This document shows, in pieces, positions 8,015 through 17,568 of a stretch of 64,000 nt of DNA. How positions within the stretch are numbered: position 1 is the first letter of the stretch; each line of letters opens with the position of its first letter. The notes beneath the pieces were generated by a model. The model did no database searches. It was not told the origin of the DNA and saw only the letters and a list, made by a program, of their open reading frames with translations. Made by a program: the position numbers and the translations under genes. The stretch spans positions 1 to 64,000 of the forward strand of contig JADBJK010000016.1 in the NCBI GenBank assembly GCA_014874485.1. Reading direction: 5' to 3'. This stretch comes from Chloroflexota bacterium. GTDB taxonomy: Bacteria > Chloroflexota > Anaerolineae > DTLA01.

Positions 8015-8907
8015 GACAGACGCCGCGTGTCCGCTGGGGTGAATTCGCCATAGAGTCCCTGATTCGGGTCATCGGGTTCTCCACCGTGGGGTTCGTCATC
8101 ATCATCTTCCTGTTCCTGCTCCGAGAGGGCCTTCCGGCCTTCGCGCAGATAGACCTGGACAACCTGTTCGGCACACGCTGGTATCCGACCTTCGACCTGT
8201 TCGGCACGCTCCCGCTCATCCTGGGGTCGGCGCTCATCACCATCACCGCCATCGTCATCGCGCTGCCGCTGGGTGTGGCGACCGCCGTGTTCATCCGCGA
8301 GGTAGCCCCCAACTGGGCGCGGGAAATCCTGAAACCCATGATAGAGGTGCTGGCGGGGATTCCCTCGGTGGTGCTGGGATTCTTCGGGATGACGCTGGTC
8401 GCCCCCATCGTCCGCGAGACCTTCGGCGCGCCGACGGGCCTGGTGGCGTTCACGGGGGCGCTCATCCTGGCCTACATGTCGCTCCCCACCATCATCAGCG
8501 TGGCCGAGGACGCGCTGGACGCCGTGCCGAAACTGTACCGCGACGCGGGGCTGGCCATGGGCGCGACGCAGTGGCAGACTATCTGGCGGGTCGTCGTGCC
8601 CGCGGCGCGTTCGGGCATCCTTACCGCCGTCATGTTGGGCATGGGCCGCGCCATCGGCGAGACCATGGCCGTCATGATGGTTACCGGCAACGCCGCACGT
8701 ATGCCCCTGGGATTGGACGCCCTGTTCCGGCCGGTGCGCACCATGACCGCCACCATCGCCGCCGAGATGGGCGAGGTGGCCCACGGGAGCGTGCACTATC
8801 ATGCCCTGTTCGCCATCGGCATCATCCTGTTCGTCATCACGTTCCTCATCAACCTGGCGGCGGCTTCTACCATGTTCCGCAAGCGTCGGCGAGGTGGATT
8901 GCGATGA
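8011..8907 (+). CDS. pstC: Phosphate ABC transporter permease PstC
   Basis: A 298-residue inner-membrane permease with six predicted membrane helices. The first is at about residues 20-42. The coupling-helix region typical of PstC reads DALDAVPKLYRDAGLAMGATQWQT (about 169-192). The C-terminal helix FAIGIILFVITFLINLAAA ends before a basic tail (FRKRRRGG). It forms half of the phosphate channel with PstA. It starts in the ATGA overlap with pstS and ends in another ATGA overlap with pstA, so the three are translationally coupled. Confidence 0.93.
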   Translation: MRQTPRVRWGEFAIESLIRVIGFSTVGFVIIIFLFLLREGLPAFAQIDLDNLFGTRWYPTFDLFGTLPLILGSALITITAIVIALPLGVATAVFIREVAPNWAREILKPMIEVLAGIPSVVLGFFGMTLVAPIVRETFGAPTGLVAFTGALILAYMSLPTIISVAEDALDAVPKLYRDAGLAMGATQWQTIWRVVVPAARSGILTAVMLGMGRAIGETMAVMMVTGNAARMPLGLDALFRPVRTMTATIAAEMGEVAHGSVHYHALFAIGIILFVITFLINLAAASTMFRKRRRGGLR

Positions 8908-9752
8908 GAAACCGGTTTGTGGCGCAGAGAGTGGGGTTCGCGCTGCTGACCTTGGCCGCGCTCGTCGTGGTCATCCCCATCCTGACCATCGTTGCCACCA
9001 TCTTCATCCGGGGCGCGGCGGCCATCAACTGGGAGTTCCTGACAGCCATGCCGCGCGACGGGATGCGGGCCGGGGGCATCTTCCCGGCCATCGTGGGCAC
9101 CATCGTGCTCACGCTGGGCACGGCGCTCGTCGCCATCCCGCTGGGCGTGGGTGGGGCCATCTACCTGTCCGAGTACGCCCGCGACACATGGCTGACCCGC
9201 TCCATACGCCTGGCCATCATCAACCTGGCGGGCATCCCGTCGGTCGTGTACGGCCTGTTCGGGCTGGGGCTGTTCGTGCTCCTGATGGGGTTCGGGACGT
9301 CCATCGTGGCCGGGTCGCTGACGCTGGCCATCATGACCCTGCCCATCATCATCAGCACCGCCGAGGAGGCGCTGCGGGCCGTCCCCACCGAGTTCCGCAC
9401 CGTCAGCGCCAGTTTGGGCGGGACGCGGTGGCAGGGCATCCGCTACATCGTCCTGCCCCAGGCGCTACCCGGCATCATCACCGGCGTCATCCTGGGCCTG
9501 CTGCGCGCCGCCGGCGAGACCGCGCCCATCCTGTTCACCGTGGCTGCGTTCTACCTGCCGCGGCTGCCGCGGTCGCCGCTGGATCAGACCATGGCCCTGC
9601 CCTACCACCTGTACGTCGTGAGCACGCAGGTGCCCGGCATGCCGTCGGAGATTCAGTTCGGGACGGCGCTGGTACTCTTGGGGCTTGTCCTGTCGCTGAA
9701 CATCGTGGCCACGACGATTCGCAGTTACTTCCGGCGTCGGCGGCAATGGTAG
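8904..9752 (+). CDS. pstA: Phosphate ABC transporter permease PstA
   Basis: A 282-residue permease partner of PstC. The N-terminal helix is at about residues 12-35. The periplasmic GGIFPAIVGTIVLT and LGVGGAIYLSEYA segments are characteristic of PstA. The coupling helix is EEALRAVPTEFRTVSASLGGT (about 153-173), followed by GIRYIVLPQALPGIITGVILG. ATG at 8904 is chosen from the four-base overlap with the pstC stop; longer frames upstream merely shadow pstC. Confidence 0.93.
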   Translation: MRNRFVAQRVGFALLTLAALVVVIPILTIVATIFIRGAAAINWEFLTAMPRDGMRAGGIFPAIVGTIVLTLGTALVAIPLGVGGAIYLSEYARDTWLTRSIRLAIINLAGIPSVVYGLFGLGLFVLLMGFGTSIVAGSLTLAIMTLPIIISTAEEALRAVPTEFRTVSASLGGTRWQGIRYIVLPQALPGIITGVILGLLRAAGETAPILFTVAAFYLPRLPRSPLDQTMALPYHLYVVSTQVPGMPSEIQFGTALVLLGLVLSLNIVATTIRSYFRRRRQW

Positions 9753-9775
9753 GGCCATAGCACTCGGAGCGAGAC

Positions 9776-10534
9776 GTGAGCGAGCCGAAGATTCAGATTC
9801 AAGACGTATCCTACGCCTACGGAGACCAGCAGGTGCTCCGCAACATCACGCTGGACATCCCGGCGCGGGCCATCACCGTCCTGTTCGGCCCCGCGGGCGG
9901 CGGCAAGACCACGCTCCTGCGCCTGATGAACCGCCTGAACGACCTGGTGGAAGACGGCCGCATGACGGGGCGCATCCTGCTGGACGGCGAGGACATCTAC
10001 GCGCCCGGGTTTGACGTCCCCGGCCTGCGTCGCCGCGTGGGCATGGTCTTCGCGCTGCCCCTGCCTCTGCCGGGCACCATCCGCGAGAACGTAACCTACG
10101 GGCCGAAACTGGCGGGGCTGCGCGACCGCGCGCGTCTGGACGAAATCGTGGAGCGAAGCCTGCGCCAGGCCGCCCTGTGGGACGAGGTCAAGGACCGCCT
10201 GGACAGCCCGGCCAATGCCCTGTCGGGCGGGCAGCAGCAGCGACTCTGCATCGCCCGCAGCCTGGCATTGGAGCCGGAGGTGCTGCTCCTGGACGAGCCG
10301 ACGTCCGGCCTGGACCCCATCTCCACGGCGAAGGTGGAGGAGTCGCTGCTGATTCTGAGAGAGCAGTACACCGTCGTCATCGTGCCCCACAGCGTCCAGC
10401 AGGCGAGCCGCATCGCCGACTACGCGGCTTTCTTCCTCATGGGCGAACTGGTGGAGCACCAGCCCGGCAAGAGGATTTTCACCACACCGGTTGACAAACG
10501 GACGGAAGACTACGTAACCGGACGATTCGGATAG
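9776..10534 (+). CDS. pstB: Phosphate ABC transporter ATPase, first copy (degenerate Q-loop)
   Basis: A 252-residue ABC ATPase of the PstB family. Walker A is GPAGGGKTT (residues 38-46), the signature is canonical LSGGQ (149-153), Walker B is LLLDEPTS, and the switch histidine is in VPHSV. The Q-loop is unusual: the normal MVFQKPNPFP reads [10 protein letters not shown], so the magnesium-contacting Gln is Ala93. The start is GTG at 9776. A second PstB follows after five bases. With two different PstB proteins and one PstC/PstA pair, a heterodimeric ATPase is plausible. The Gln loss would weaken the site formed by this protein's Walker motifs. Confidence 0.9.
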   Translation: MSEPKIQIQDVSYAYGDQQVLRNITLDIPARAITVLFGPAGGGKTTLLRLMNRLNDLVEDGRMTGRILLDGEDIYAPGFDVPGLRRRVGMVFALPLPLPGTIRENVTYGPKLAGLRDRARLDEIVERSLRQAALWDEVKDRLDSPANALSGGQQQRLCIARSLALEPEVLLLDEPTSGLDPISTAKVEESLLILREQYTVVIVPHSVQQASRIADYAAFFLMGELVEHQPGKRIFTTPVDKRTEDYVTGRFG

Positions 10535-10539
10535 CGCGC

Positions 10540-11307
10540 ATGGACAAGATCAAGACCGAGCATCTGTACTTCTACTACGGCCGCAAGCAGGCCCTCTGGG
10601 ACATCAACATCGCCATCCCAGAGCGGCACATCACGGCGCTCATCGGCCCATCTGGCTGCGGCAAGTCCACGTTCCTGCGCTGCCTGAACCGCATGAACGA
10701 CACCATCCCCCGCACGCGCGCCGAGGGCAAGGTGCTCCTGGACGGGCAGGACATCTACAGCCCCGATACCAACGTGGTGGAACTTCGGCGGAGGGTGGGG
10801 ATGGTCTTCCAGCGCCCCAATCCCTTCCCCGCGTCGGTGTTTGACAACGTGGCTTTCGGGCCGCGCGTCCTGGGCCTGTACTCGCGGGCCGAACTGGCCG
10901 ACGTGGTGGAGGAAAGCCTGCGCAGCGCCGGGCTGTGGGACGAGGTCAAGGACAACCTGGGGCAAGACGCACTCTCCCTGTCCCTGGGCCAGCAGCAGCG
11001 GCTGTGCATCGCCCGGGTGGTCGCCGTCAAGCCCGAGGTCATCCTGATGGACGAGCCGTGCTCGGCGCTGGACCCCATCGCCACGCTGAAGATAGAGGAC
11101 TTGATGAGAGCGCTTAGTACGGAGTATACTATTGTCATCGTAACGCACAACATGCAGCAAGCGGCCCGCGCATCGGACTTCACCGCCTTCATGCTCAGCG
11201 ACGCGGAGCGCACGGGCCAACTGATAGAGTTCGGGCCGACCGCCGACGTCTTCACCCGCCCGCGCGACAAGCGCACCGAGGACTACATCACCGGGCGGTT
11301 CGGCTAA
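10540..11307 (+). CDS. pstB: Phosphate ABC transporter ATPase, second copy (variant signature)
   Basis: A 255-residue PstB paralogue. Walker [10 protein letters not shown] (residues 36-44), the Q-loop [10 protein letters not shown] with Gln91 intact, Walker [12 protein letters not shown] and the switch histidine VTHNMQQ are all normal. The ABC signature, however, reads LSLGQ (147-151) instead of LSGGQ. The C-terminus ([16 protein letters not shown]) closely matches that of the first copy ([13 protein letters not shown]), showing an origin by duplication. In an ABC sandwich dimer this altered signature would face the Walker A of the first copy, the same site that lacks the Q-loop glutamine. 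Confidence 0.92.
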   Translation: MDKIKTEHLYFYYGRKQALWDINIAIPERHITALIGPSGCGKSTFLRCLNRMNDTIPRTRAEGKVLLDGQDIYSPDTNVVELRRRVGMVFQRPNPFPASVFDNVAFGPRVLGLYSRAELADVVEESLRSAGLWDEVKDNLGQDALSLSLGQQQRLCIARVVAVKPEVILMDEPCSALDPIATLKIEDLMRALSTEYTIVIVTHNMQQAARASDFTAFMLSDAERTGQLIEFGPTADVFTRPRDKRTEDYITGRFG

Positions 11308-11326
11308 CCACAGGGGGGAAGCAAAG

Positions 11327-12004
11327 ATGCGTAGGGCATTTGACGAGGACCTTCAGGAATTGCAGAACCAGATGCTGGAACTGGGCAGCATGGTCGGCGA
11401 GGCACTGGCCCGCTCCGTGGACGCGCTGAAACGCCAGGACATGCAAGCATCCCGCGAAGTCATCCGCAACGACATGAAGATCAACGAGAAGCGCTTCGCC
11501 ATTGAGGCCGACTGCCTGCGGCTGATTGCGACCCAGCAGCCCATGGCGCGGGACCTGCGCTCCATCGCCGCCGTGCTGGAGATCATCACCGACCTGGAGC
11601 GGTGCGCCGACTACGCGGCGGGCATCGCCAAGATCACGCTCATGATCGGCAAAGAGCCGTTCATCAAGCCGCTGATTGACATCCCGCGCATGCTGGAGAA
11701 AGACCTCTCTATGCTGGATCGCGCCCTCAAGGCGTTCGTGGACCGAGACGTGGACGCGGCGCGCCGCATCGCCGCAGAGGACGACGACGTGGACGCGCTC
11801 TACGACCAGATCAACAATGAACTCCTTGCGTTTATGCTCCAGGACCCGCGCACGGTGCGCCAGGCCACGCGCCTGCTGTGGGTGGCGCACAACCTGGAGC
11901 GCTTCGCCGACCGGGTTACCAACATCTGCGAGCGGGTGGTGTTCACCGTAACCGGCGAAATGCGTGAGATGAACATCCAGGAACCCGAAGAGGAACCCCA
12001 GTAG
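11327..12004 (+). CDS. phoU: Phosphate signalling protein PhoU
   Basis: A 225-residue all-helical protein made of two PhoU repeats. The metal-binding signatures are DLRSIAAVLEIITDLERCADYA (about residues 75-96) and RLLWVAHNLERFADRVTNICER (about 182-203). PhoU damps phosphate-starvation signalling by linking the Pst transporter to the PhoR-type kinase. It starts 19 bases after pstB2 behind GGGGG and is the usual last gene of a pst operon. The C-terminus is acidic (EPEEEPQ). No PhoR/PhoB pair is in the window. Confidence 0.93.
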   Translation: MRRAFDEDLQELQNQMLELGSMVGEALARSVDALKRQDMQASREVIRNDMKINEKRFAIEADCLRLIATQQPMARDLRSIAAVLEIITDLERCADYAAGIAKITLMIGKEPFIKPLIDIPRMLEKDLSMLDRALKAFVDRDVDAARRIAAEDDDVDALYDQINNELLAFMLQDPRTVRQATRLLWVAHNLERFADRVTNICERVVFTVTGEMREMNIQEPEEEPQ

Positions 12005-12031
12005 CGGCGGGGCCGAGTAGTCAGGGACAAG

Positions 12032-13882
12032 ATGAAACGCGCGCTGCTCCTCGCGGCAGTTCTGGCCCTGGTGCTCGCGGCGGGAGCGCCCGGCGCGGCC
12101 TGGCATCCTGACCCCCGCATCCGCTGGGTGGACGGCGTCGCGGACCCGACCGCAGGCATCCGCGAAGGCCCGCCATCGCGCCCGGCCCCCGACGTGCCGC
12201 TGGCCCAAGTAGAGGACGCGCCCGCGTTCTTCAGCCGCTATCCCTCGTCCGCCGAAGTGCGCGCCTTTCTGGAAGGCCTCGCGCAGGAGTACCCACAACT
12301 CGTGGCGGTGGAGACGGTGGGCACCTCGTGGCAGGGGCGGCCCATCCTGGGCGTCCGCCTGGGGAACCAGGCCACCGGCGACCCGGACGCGCGCCCCGCG
12401 CTCTACCTGGACGGCCAGCACCACGCCCGCGAACCCATCTCCACCCTGTGCGTGCTGTACACCCTGTGGTGGCTTCTGTCGCAGTACGGCCACGACGCGC
12501 TCGCCACGCACCTGCTGGACACGCGCACGGTGTACGCCATCCCATCCGTCAACCCGGACGGCAACGACATCTGGCTGGCCGATCACTTCGCCCAGCGCCG
12601 CAACGCCAACCCCACCTGCTGCGACGATGACGGCGACGGCCTGGTGGACGAAGACCCGCCCAACGGCATCGGCTGGGGCACATTCCACGCCTACCTCTAC
12701 GTCTTTGACCCCGCATGGCTCGCTGCGCACCCAGGCAACCCCTTTGTGGACGACTGGTACAGGCATGTGCGGGGCACGGCCGACATGGGGTTCGTGGACG
12801 CCGAGGGGAACCCCATCCCGCAGATAGATGACGACGGAGACAGCCCCCAGCGCGGCGTGAACGAGGACCCCATCGGCGGAGTGGACCTGAACCGCAACTA
12901 CGACGTCCATTGGAACCTCGGCACACCCCAGGTCTGGAGCGACACGTACCGCGGGCCTGCCGTCTGGTCGGAACCCGAGGCGAGGGCCGTGCGCGACTGG
13001 GTGCTGGCCCATCCCAACATCGGCGTGGCGGCGACGCTCCATTCGGGGGCCGACGTGCTGTTGTACCCCTGGGGCTGGTCCTCCACCGAGCGCCTGCCCG
13101 ACGGCCAGGTGTACGAGCACATCGGGCGCAAGGCGTCGCAGTTGACCGAATGCTGCGGCTTTCTGGGCGCACCCCACACGTGGACGGCGCGGGGGCTGTA
13201 CACGGTTAGCGGCAGCGCCATAGACTGGCTCTACCTGCAGGGCATCTACGCCTTCTCGCCCGAGGTGTACGCGGCGAGCGGAATCGCCTACGCGACGCCC
13301 TACACCGCGCCGGGGATTGAGAACGCCTATCTGGCCTATACCAGCGTCGGCGTCATGTTCAACCCCCCGGAGGAGCAAATCGTCCAGACGTGCGAGCGGT
13401 GGCGGCGCTTCCTCGTGTACCTGCTGGCTGCGCTGCCCGCGCCCGTGTTCAACGAGGTCGCCGTGGACGGCAGCAGTCTGGTCGTGCGTGTCGCCAACAA
13501 CGGCGGCATCGCGGCGGACCTGGCACTGGATGCCGCGACCGACAAGGGCCTAACCCTCCACGTGAACGCGCCCGGACTTCGGGGCAGGCCGTTCGCCTGG
13601 TCGTTGCCGCTGAAGCCGCTCCTCGGCCACACGCTCACGCTCACGGCCACCGCGACGCTGCACATCGGCGGCGCCCCGCGCGACCTTCCCCCGGCAACGC
13701 TGCGCGTGCGCGTGGGCGAGGGCGGCGTGGAGGTGCTGGACGGGAATCTCTCGCCGTTCGCGTCGCTGGCGGGGTTCTTCGGCGAGGACGGCTGGGACGC
13801 CGACCCGCGCCGCTGGGAGGGGGCCTACCACCTAGGGCCGCCCATCGGGTATCCGCTCGTACTCCCCGTGTTCTGGCGGTAG
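12032..13882 (+). CDS. Secreted M14 zinc carboxypeptidase
   Basis: A 616-residue exported metallopeptidase. A signal peptide (residues 1-23) ends GAPGAAW. The zinc site is HHARE (about residues 130-134, HxxE) with the third ligand in ATLHSGAD. GGVDLNRNYDVHW (about 284-296) is the substrate-arginine region, and the catalytic Glu is probably in FSPEVY. Between these is an insertion with Asp-rich calcium-loop-like motifs (DDDGDGLVDEDPP and DDDGDSPQRGVNED). A C-terminal beta domain (about 460-570) ends in a W-rich tail. M14 enzymes trim C-terminal residues from peptides. It lies 27 bases after phoU and could be cotranscribed with it. Confidence 0.88.
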   Translation: MKRALLLAAVLALVLAAGAPGAAWHPDPRIRWVDGVADPTAGIREGPPSRPAPDVPLAQVEDAPAFFSRYPSSAEVRAFLEGLAQEYPQLVAVETVGTSWQGRPILGVRLGNQATGDPDARPALYLDGQHHAREPISTLCVLYTLWWLLSQYGHDALATHLLDTRTVYAIPSVNPDGNDIWLADHFAQRRNANPTCCDDDGDGLVDEDPPNGIGWGTFHAYLYVFDPAWLAAHPGNPFVDDWYRHVRGTADMGFVDAEGNPIPQIDDDGDSPQRGVNEDPIGGVDLNRNYDVHWNLGTPQVWSDTYRGPAVWSEPEARAVRDWVLAHPNIGVAATLHSGADVLLYPWGWSSTERLPDGQVYEHIGRKASQLTECCGFLGAPHTWTARGLYTVSGSAIDWLYLQGIYAFSPEVYAASGIAYATPYTAPGIENAYLAYTSVGVMFNPPEEQIVQTCERWRRFLVYLLAALPAPVFNEVAVDGSSLVVRVANNGGIAADLALDAATDKGLTLHVNAPGLRGRPFAWSLPLKPLLGHTLTLTATATLHIGGAPRDLPPATLRVRVGEGGVEVLDGNLSPFASLAGFFGEDGWDADPRRWEGAYHLGPPIGYPLVLPVFWR

Positions 13883-13910
13883 CGAGGACAGCCCAGGTAG
13901 ACCCCGCCGC

Positions 13911-15023
13911 TCACACCACCCGCACCATCATCTCGCGGGAGGCGAAGTGTTCCTCGGGCTGCTCGGCCCCGGGCGGAGGCAGCAGCCGCACGCGTACCCG
14001 CACGAACACCGCGCCTCTACGCCCCACAGGGACAATCTCGTGGAACTGCCTGCGCCCGCTGTTGGTGATGACGCTGGTCGCGTTGGCGTGCTCGCGGCCC
14101 TGCGCGTCCGACTCCGTGTCGTAGGAAATCCACGTCTCGTACGCCTGCTCCGGGCCCAGGTTGATGCGCCAGCGCACGTGGATGGGGCGAGGGAATTGCA
14201 CTTCCTCAGGCAAATCCAGAATCTCAATCCACCCCACCACGGTGTGATAGGCTCGGAACCACTTGGCCAGTTGCGCGTGCTGGCGGGTTGCTTCCTGTGC
14301 CTCGCGCCGCTCGTTGAGTTGGTCAATGTAGCGGAAGATCGTCTGCTGGATGTTCAGCGGGTTAGGCACTTCCAGGAAAACCACCGCCTGGGTTCGCCCT
14401 GCGGTCTCCACCGTTACGTCGCCGAAGCCGAGGAGCCCGCCCCAGAAGTCCTGCTGGTAGCGCACGTTCTGCACCTGATCCAGGCGTGCCTCGGTGCGCT
14501 GGTCATACAGCAGCGGAAACCTGATTTGGTCAATGATGCGGTCGTGGGTAAGGATGTAGATGTCGTTCCGAAAGTCTATGGAGTTCACCGTAAGCCATAG
14601 CGCCACACAGACCAGCCAGGCAAAGTACACGACGGATACCCAGCCCGCAAAGGCAGGGGCCAAGACGGACGCGGGGACGGTGATAAAGGTCCCCACCACA
14701 AGCCCCAGCGCCACAGCAGCCATGAGCGCCCGCACAAAACCCGTTACCCGATAGAGCACGCCCTGGACTTGCGACGCGGGGGTCTGCGGGCCAGGACGCT
14801 GTATGCGTATCGCTACCACCGCGCGCCAAATCAGCACCACGCTGCCCACCAGCAGCGTGGTGCGGACCCACGCCCCATTGGGCGCCCCGTCCGCGATCCA
14901 AGCGATGAGAAGCGTGAGGATACCGACGGACGGCAGAAGCGCCGTCCGCAGCAGCACGATGGGATGCCGATGCCACACCCTGCGCTCGGGCAGTGGGGGG
15001 GCAGCAGGCGGCTGGGCCATCAC
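13911..15023 (-). CDS. PH-domain membrane protein (larger partner)
   Basis: A 370-residue membrane protein with a bacterial PH domain. Four hydrophobic segments lie at about residues 25-45, 53-72, 95-115 and 125-150. The PH region runs from DIYILTHDRIIDQIRFPLLY (about 157-176) through VQNVRYQQDFWGGLLGFGDVTVETAG. A linker helix (about 230-255) leads to a C-terminal beta-rich domain (270-370) with no recognised match. The function of such PH proteins is unknown; membrane or envelope roles are likely. The start overlaps the stop of the upstream smaller PH protein by four bases. Confidence 0.75.
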   Translation of the reverse strand: MMAQPPAAPPLPERRVWHRHPIVLLRTALLPSVGILTLLIAWIADGAPNGAWVRTTLLVGSVVLIWRAVVAIRIQRPGPQTPASQVQGVLYRVTGFVRALMAAVALGLVVGTFITVPASVLAPAFAGWVSVVYFAWLVCVALWLTVNSIDFRNDIYILTHDRIIDQIRFPLLYDQRTEARLDQVQNVRYQQDFWGGLLGFGDVTVETAGRTQAVVFLEVPNPLNIQQTIFRYIDQLNERREAQEATRQHAQLAKWFRAYHTVVGWIEILDLPEEVQFPRPIHVRWRINLGPEQAYETWISYDTESDAQGREHANATSVITNSGRRQFHEIVPVGRRGAVFVRVRVRLLPPPGAEQPEEHFASREMMVRVV

Positions 15024-15670
15024 GAACCCCTCCGGCCGCCTGGGGCAACGAGATGCGCCTCCAGCATCCGGCGCACCTGCTCCTCATCCATGAGCGCGCG
15101 GCTGTGCTTCGCCTCGTCCGCCGCCTTCAGAATCTGCTGCGAGATGCCGAGCGCGTCCCGCACATTGTCCATCTGAAACGCCCGCCCCATGCTCGCGGTC
15201 TCCACTTTTACCGTGCCCAGGCCCACCCACTTCTGGAGCCCGACCGACGAGTACGAGGCGTTCTGCACCTTGGGCAGTTGCACCTCGTTCCGGGCGCGCC
15301 AGATGATGCCCTCGCGCCGTATCAGCCGCCGATTGGTGAGAACGTAGATGCGGAAATACCACCGCAGTATCGCCACCGGCAGCCATATCAACACGGCAAA
15401 CGAAAGGGGCAACAGGAGGCCGAACAGGATCGTCTCAACCAACGTGGCCCTGCGGTAGGTGAGCGCGAACAAGGCCACGAGCATGATTGCCAACAGAAGC
15501 GGCAGCAACATGTCTCGAAGCAGGATCAGCCGGGAGTCCCGCCATACGCCCAGGAACCCCTCGCCAGGCTCCAGTGGCACCTCGTGGCGGACGAACCAGT
15601 CCACGGCCGCCCGTGCGCTGCTCCCGTCGGCCTGCCTCGCTTGCCCCTGTTGGCGGGTAACTTCCTCCAC
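15020..15670 (-). CDS. PH-domain membrane protein (smaller partner)
   Basis: A 216-residue protein with two membrane helices (about residues 53-70 and 77-105). A bacterial PH domain follows: YVLTNRRLIRREGIIWRARNEVQLPKVQNASYSSVGLQKWVGLGTVKVETA. A C-terminal helix runs to residue 205. The start is GTG at 15670 behind GAGGAGGG. It is the first gene of a two-gene operon with the larger PH protein, and the two probably work as a pair in the membrane. Confidence 0.78.
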   Translation of the reverse strand: MEEVTRQQGQARQADGSSARAAVDWFVRHEVPLEPGEGFLGVWRDSRLILLRDMLLPLLLAIMLVALFALTYRRATLVETILFGLLLPLSFAVLIWLPVAILRWYFRIYVLTNRRLIRREGIIWRARNEVQLPKVQNASYSSVGLQKWVGLGTVKVETASMGRAFQMDNVRDALGISQQILKAADEAKHSRALMDEEQVRRMLEAHLVAPGGRRGS

Positions 15671-15696
15671 AGCCGCGCCCTCCTCACTGTGCGCGT

Positions 15697-15725
15697 ATTA
15701 TACCACAATCCGCGCGCTCACAACA
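15697..15725 (-). promoter_or_regulatory. Promoter of the PH-domain operon
   Basis: On the minus strand TATAAT (15697-15702) lies 27 bases before the GTG start, with a weak -35 (TGTTGT, 15720-15725) at 17 bases. The -35 overlaps the 3' end of uvrC. Confidence 0.5.
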
Positions 15726-17568
15726 GGTCTTTGACGCGCTCGGCGATTTCGCGGGTCATCCCCGGCACGGCGGCCAGTTCCTCCACGCTGGCCCGGCGGA
15801 TGCCATCCAGCGAGCCGAAGCGGGCCAGCAGCGCCTTCCTGCGCCTGGGCCCGATGCCGGGAATCCGGTCCAGCGACGACGCCAGGCCCGTGCGCTGCCG
15901 GATGGTGCGGTGGTAGGCCACCGCGAAGCGGTGTGCCTCGTCGCGCAGGCGCTGCAGCAGGAACGCCCCCTGCGAGTTCGGCGGGAGCGGCACAGGGTCA
16001 GGTCGGTCGGGCACGAACACCTCCTCGTGCTCCTTGGCGAGGGACGCCAGGGCGATGTCGGTGATGCCGAGTTCCGCCATCACCTGCCGCGCTGCGTTCA
16101 GTTGGCCCTTGCCGCCGTCTATGAGGATGAGGTCGGGCTTCAGCGCGAACGAGTCGGGCCTGGCCCCTGGCGCGCGCGGCTCCTTCTCACCCGCTGCCTT
16201 CAGGCGGAGCAATCGCCGCCGAAGCACCTCGGCCATCATGGCGAAATCGTCCGCGCCCTCCACCGTCTTGATGCGGAATCGGCGGTAGTCGCTCTTCCTG
16301 GGGATGCCCTTCACGAAGACCACCATGCTGCCCGTGGCCGACGCGCCCTGGATGTTGGAGATGTCGTAGCACTCCATCCGCGTGGGCGGTTCGGGCAGGC
16401 CCAGCGCCGCCTGCAGGTCGGCCAGCGCCGCCGCCCACTTCGCCTCGTCCAACTGCCACTGGGCGCGCAGGTGGGCCAGCGTCTCGGCGGCGTTCTTGGC
16501 CGCCAGCGCCACCAGTTCCTTCTGCTCGCCCCGCCGAGGCACGCGAACCGCCACCTTGTGCCCGCGCTTCTGGCGGAGCCAGGACTCCAAGATGAGCCGC
16601 TCGTCCAACCCCTCGCTGAGCACAATCTGCGGCGGGATGTAGGCCGCCTCGTCGTAGAACTGCTTGACGAACGAGCCGAGGATGTGCGAGGGCTGGTCAT
16701 CCTCCACGCCGTCCAGCAGGAACGTCTCGCGCCCGATGAGTTTGCCGCCGCGGATGAAGAAGATCTGCACGCAGGTGTCGCCGTCCTCGCGGGCGAAGGC
16801 GATGACGTCCTCATCGGCGCGGGCGCGGGTAACCACGCGCTGGCGCTCCACCACCCGCTGCATGGCGGAAATCTGGTCGCGGACGAAGGCAGCGCGCTCA
16901 AAATCCAGCGCCTCGGCGGCGGCCCTCATCTGCGCCTGCAACTGTGCCTGAATGCGCTCGGTCTTGCCCTCCAAGAACAGGCAGATTTGCTGAATGGTGG
17001 CCCGATAGTCTTCCTGGGAAATCGCCCCGATGCACGGCCCAGGGCACCGCTTGATGTGATAGTACAGGCACGCGCGGCGGTCCTTGCCCGTGATCTCGCG
17101 CGTGCACGTGAGGTACGGGAAAATGCGCCGCAGGAGGTCCAGCGTTTGGTGCACAGCGCCCACATCGGCAAACGGGCCGTAGTAGCGCGCGCCGTCCTGG
17201 CGCATCTCGCGGGTTACCTCCACGCGGGGGAACGGGTCCTGCCAGTGGATCTTGATGTACGGGTACCGCTTGTCGTCCTTGAGCCGCACGTTGAAGCGCG
17301 GGCGGTGCTCCTTGATGAGGTTGCACTCCAGGACGAGGGCTTCCAGTTCCGTCGCCGTAACGATGAACTCAAAATCGGCGACCTCGGCCACCAGCCGCCG
17401 CGTCTTGGACGAAGCCTGGGCCGAGTCGTGGAAGTACGAGCGCACGCGGCTGCGGAGATTCACCGCCTTGCCGACGTAGATGACCCGCCGCTCGGCGTCC
17501 CGCATGATATAGACGCCCGGCTCGGTGGGCAGGGTGTCCAGTTTGGCGCGAAAGTGCTCGGCGATCAT
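15718..17568 (-). CDS. uvrC: Excinuclease ABC subunit C
   Basis: A 616-residue UvrC, the nuclease that makes both incisions in nucleotide excision repair. The N-terminal GIY-YIG domain is visible as PGVYIMRDAERRVIYVGKA (residues 16-34). A UVR motif follows (about 195-230). The cysteine cluster CTREITGKDRRACLYYHIKRCPGPCIG is complete. The RNase H-like domain has CYDISNIQG and LILIDGGKGQLNA, and the C-terminal helix-hairpin-helix is IPGIGPRRRKALL and VPGMTREIAE. ATG at 17568 is chosen from the four-base overlap with the DUF4126 stop, giving the normal UvrC length. Confidence 0.96.
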   Translation of the reverse strand: MIAEHFRAKLDTLPTEPGVYIMRDAERRVIYVGKAVNLRSRVRSYFHDSAQASSKTRRLVAEVADFEFIVTATELEALVLECNLIKEHRPRFNVRLKDDKRYPYIKIHWQDPFPRVEVTREMRQDGARYYGPFADVGAVHQTLDLLRRIFPYLTCTREITGKDRRACLYYHIKRCPGPCIGAISQEDYRATIQQICLFLEGKTERIQAQLQAQMRAAAEALDFERAAFVRDQISAMQRVVERQRVVTRARADEDVIAFAREDGDTCVQIFFIRGGKLIGRETFLLDGVEDDQPSHILGSFVKQFYDEAAYIPPQIVLSEGLDERLILESWLRQKRGHKVAVRVPRRGEQKELVALAAKNAAETLAHLRAQWQLDEAKWAAALADLQAALGLPEPPTRMECYDISNIQGASATGSMVVFVKGIPRKSDYRRFRIKTVEGADDFAMMAEVLRRRLLRLKAAGEKEPRAPGARPDSFALKPDLILIDGGKGQLNAARQVMAELGITDIALASLAKEHEEVFVPDRPDPVPLPPNSQGAFLLQRLRDEAHRFAVAYHRTIRQRTGLASSLDRIPGIGPRRRKALLARFGSLDGIRRASVEELAAVPGMTREIAERVKDLL

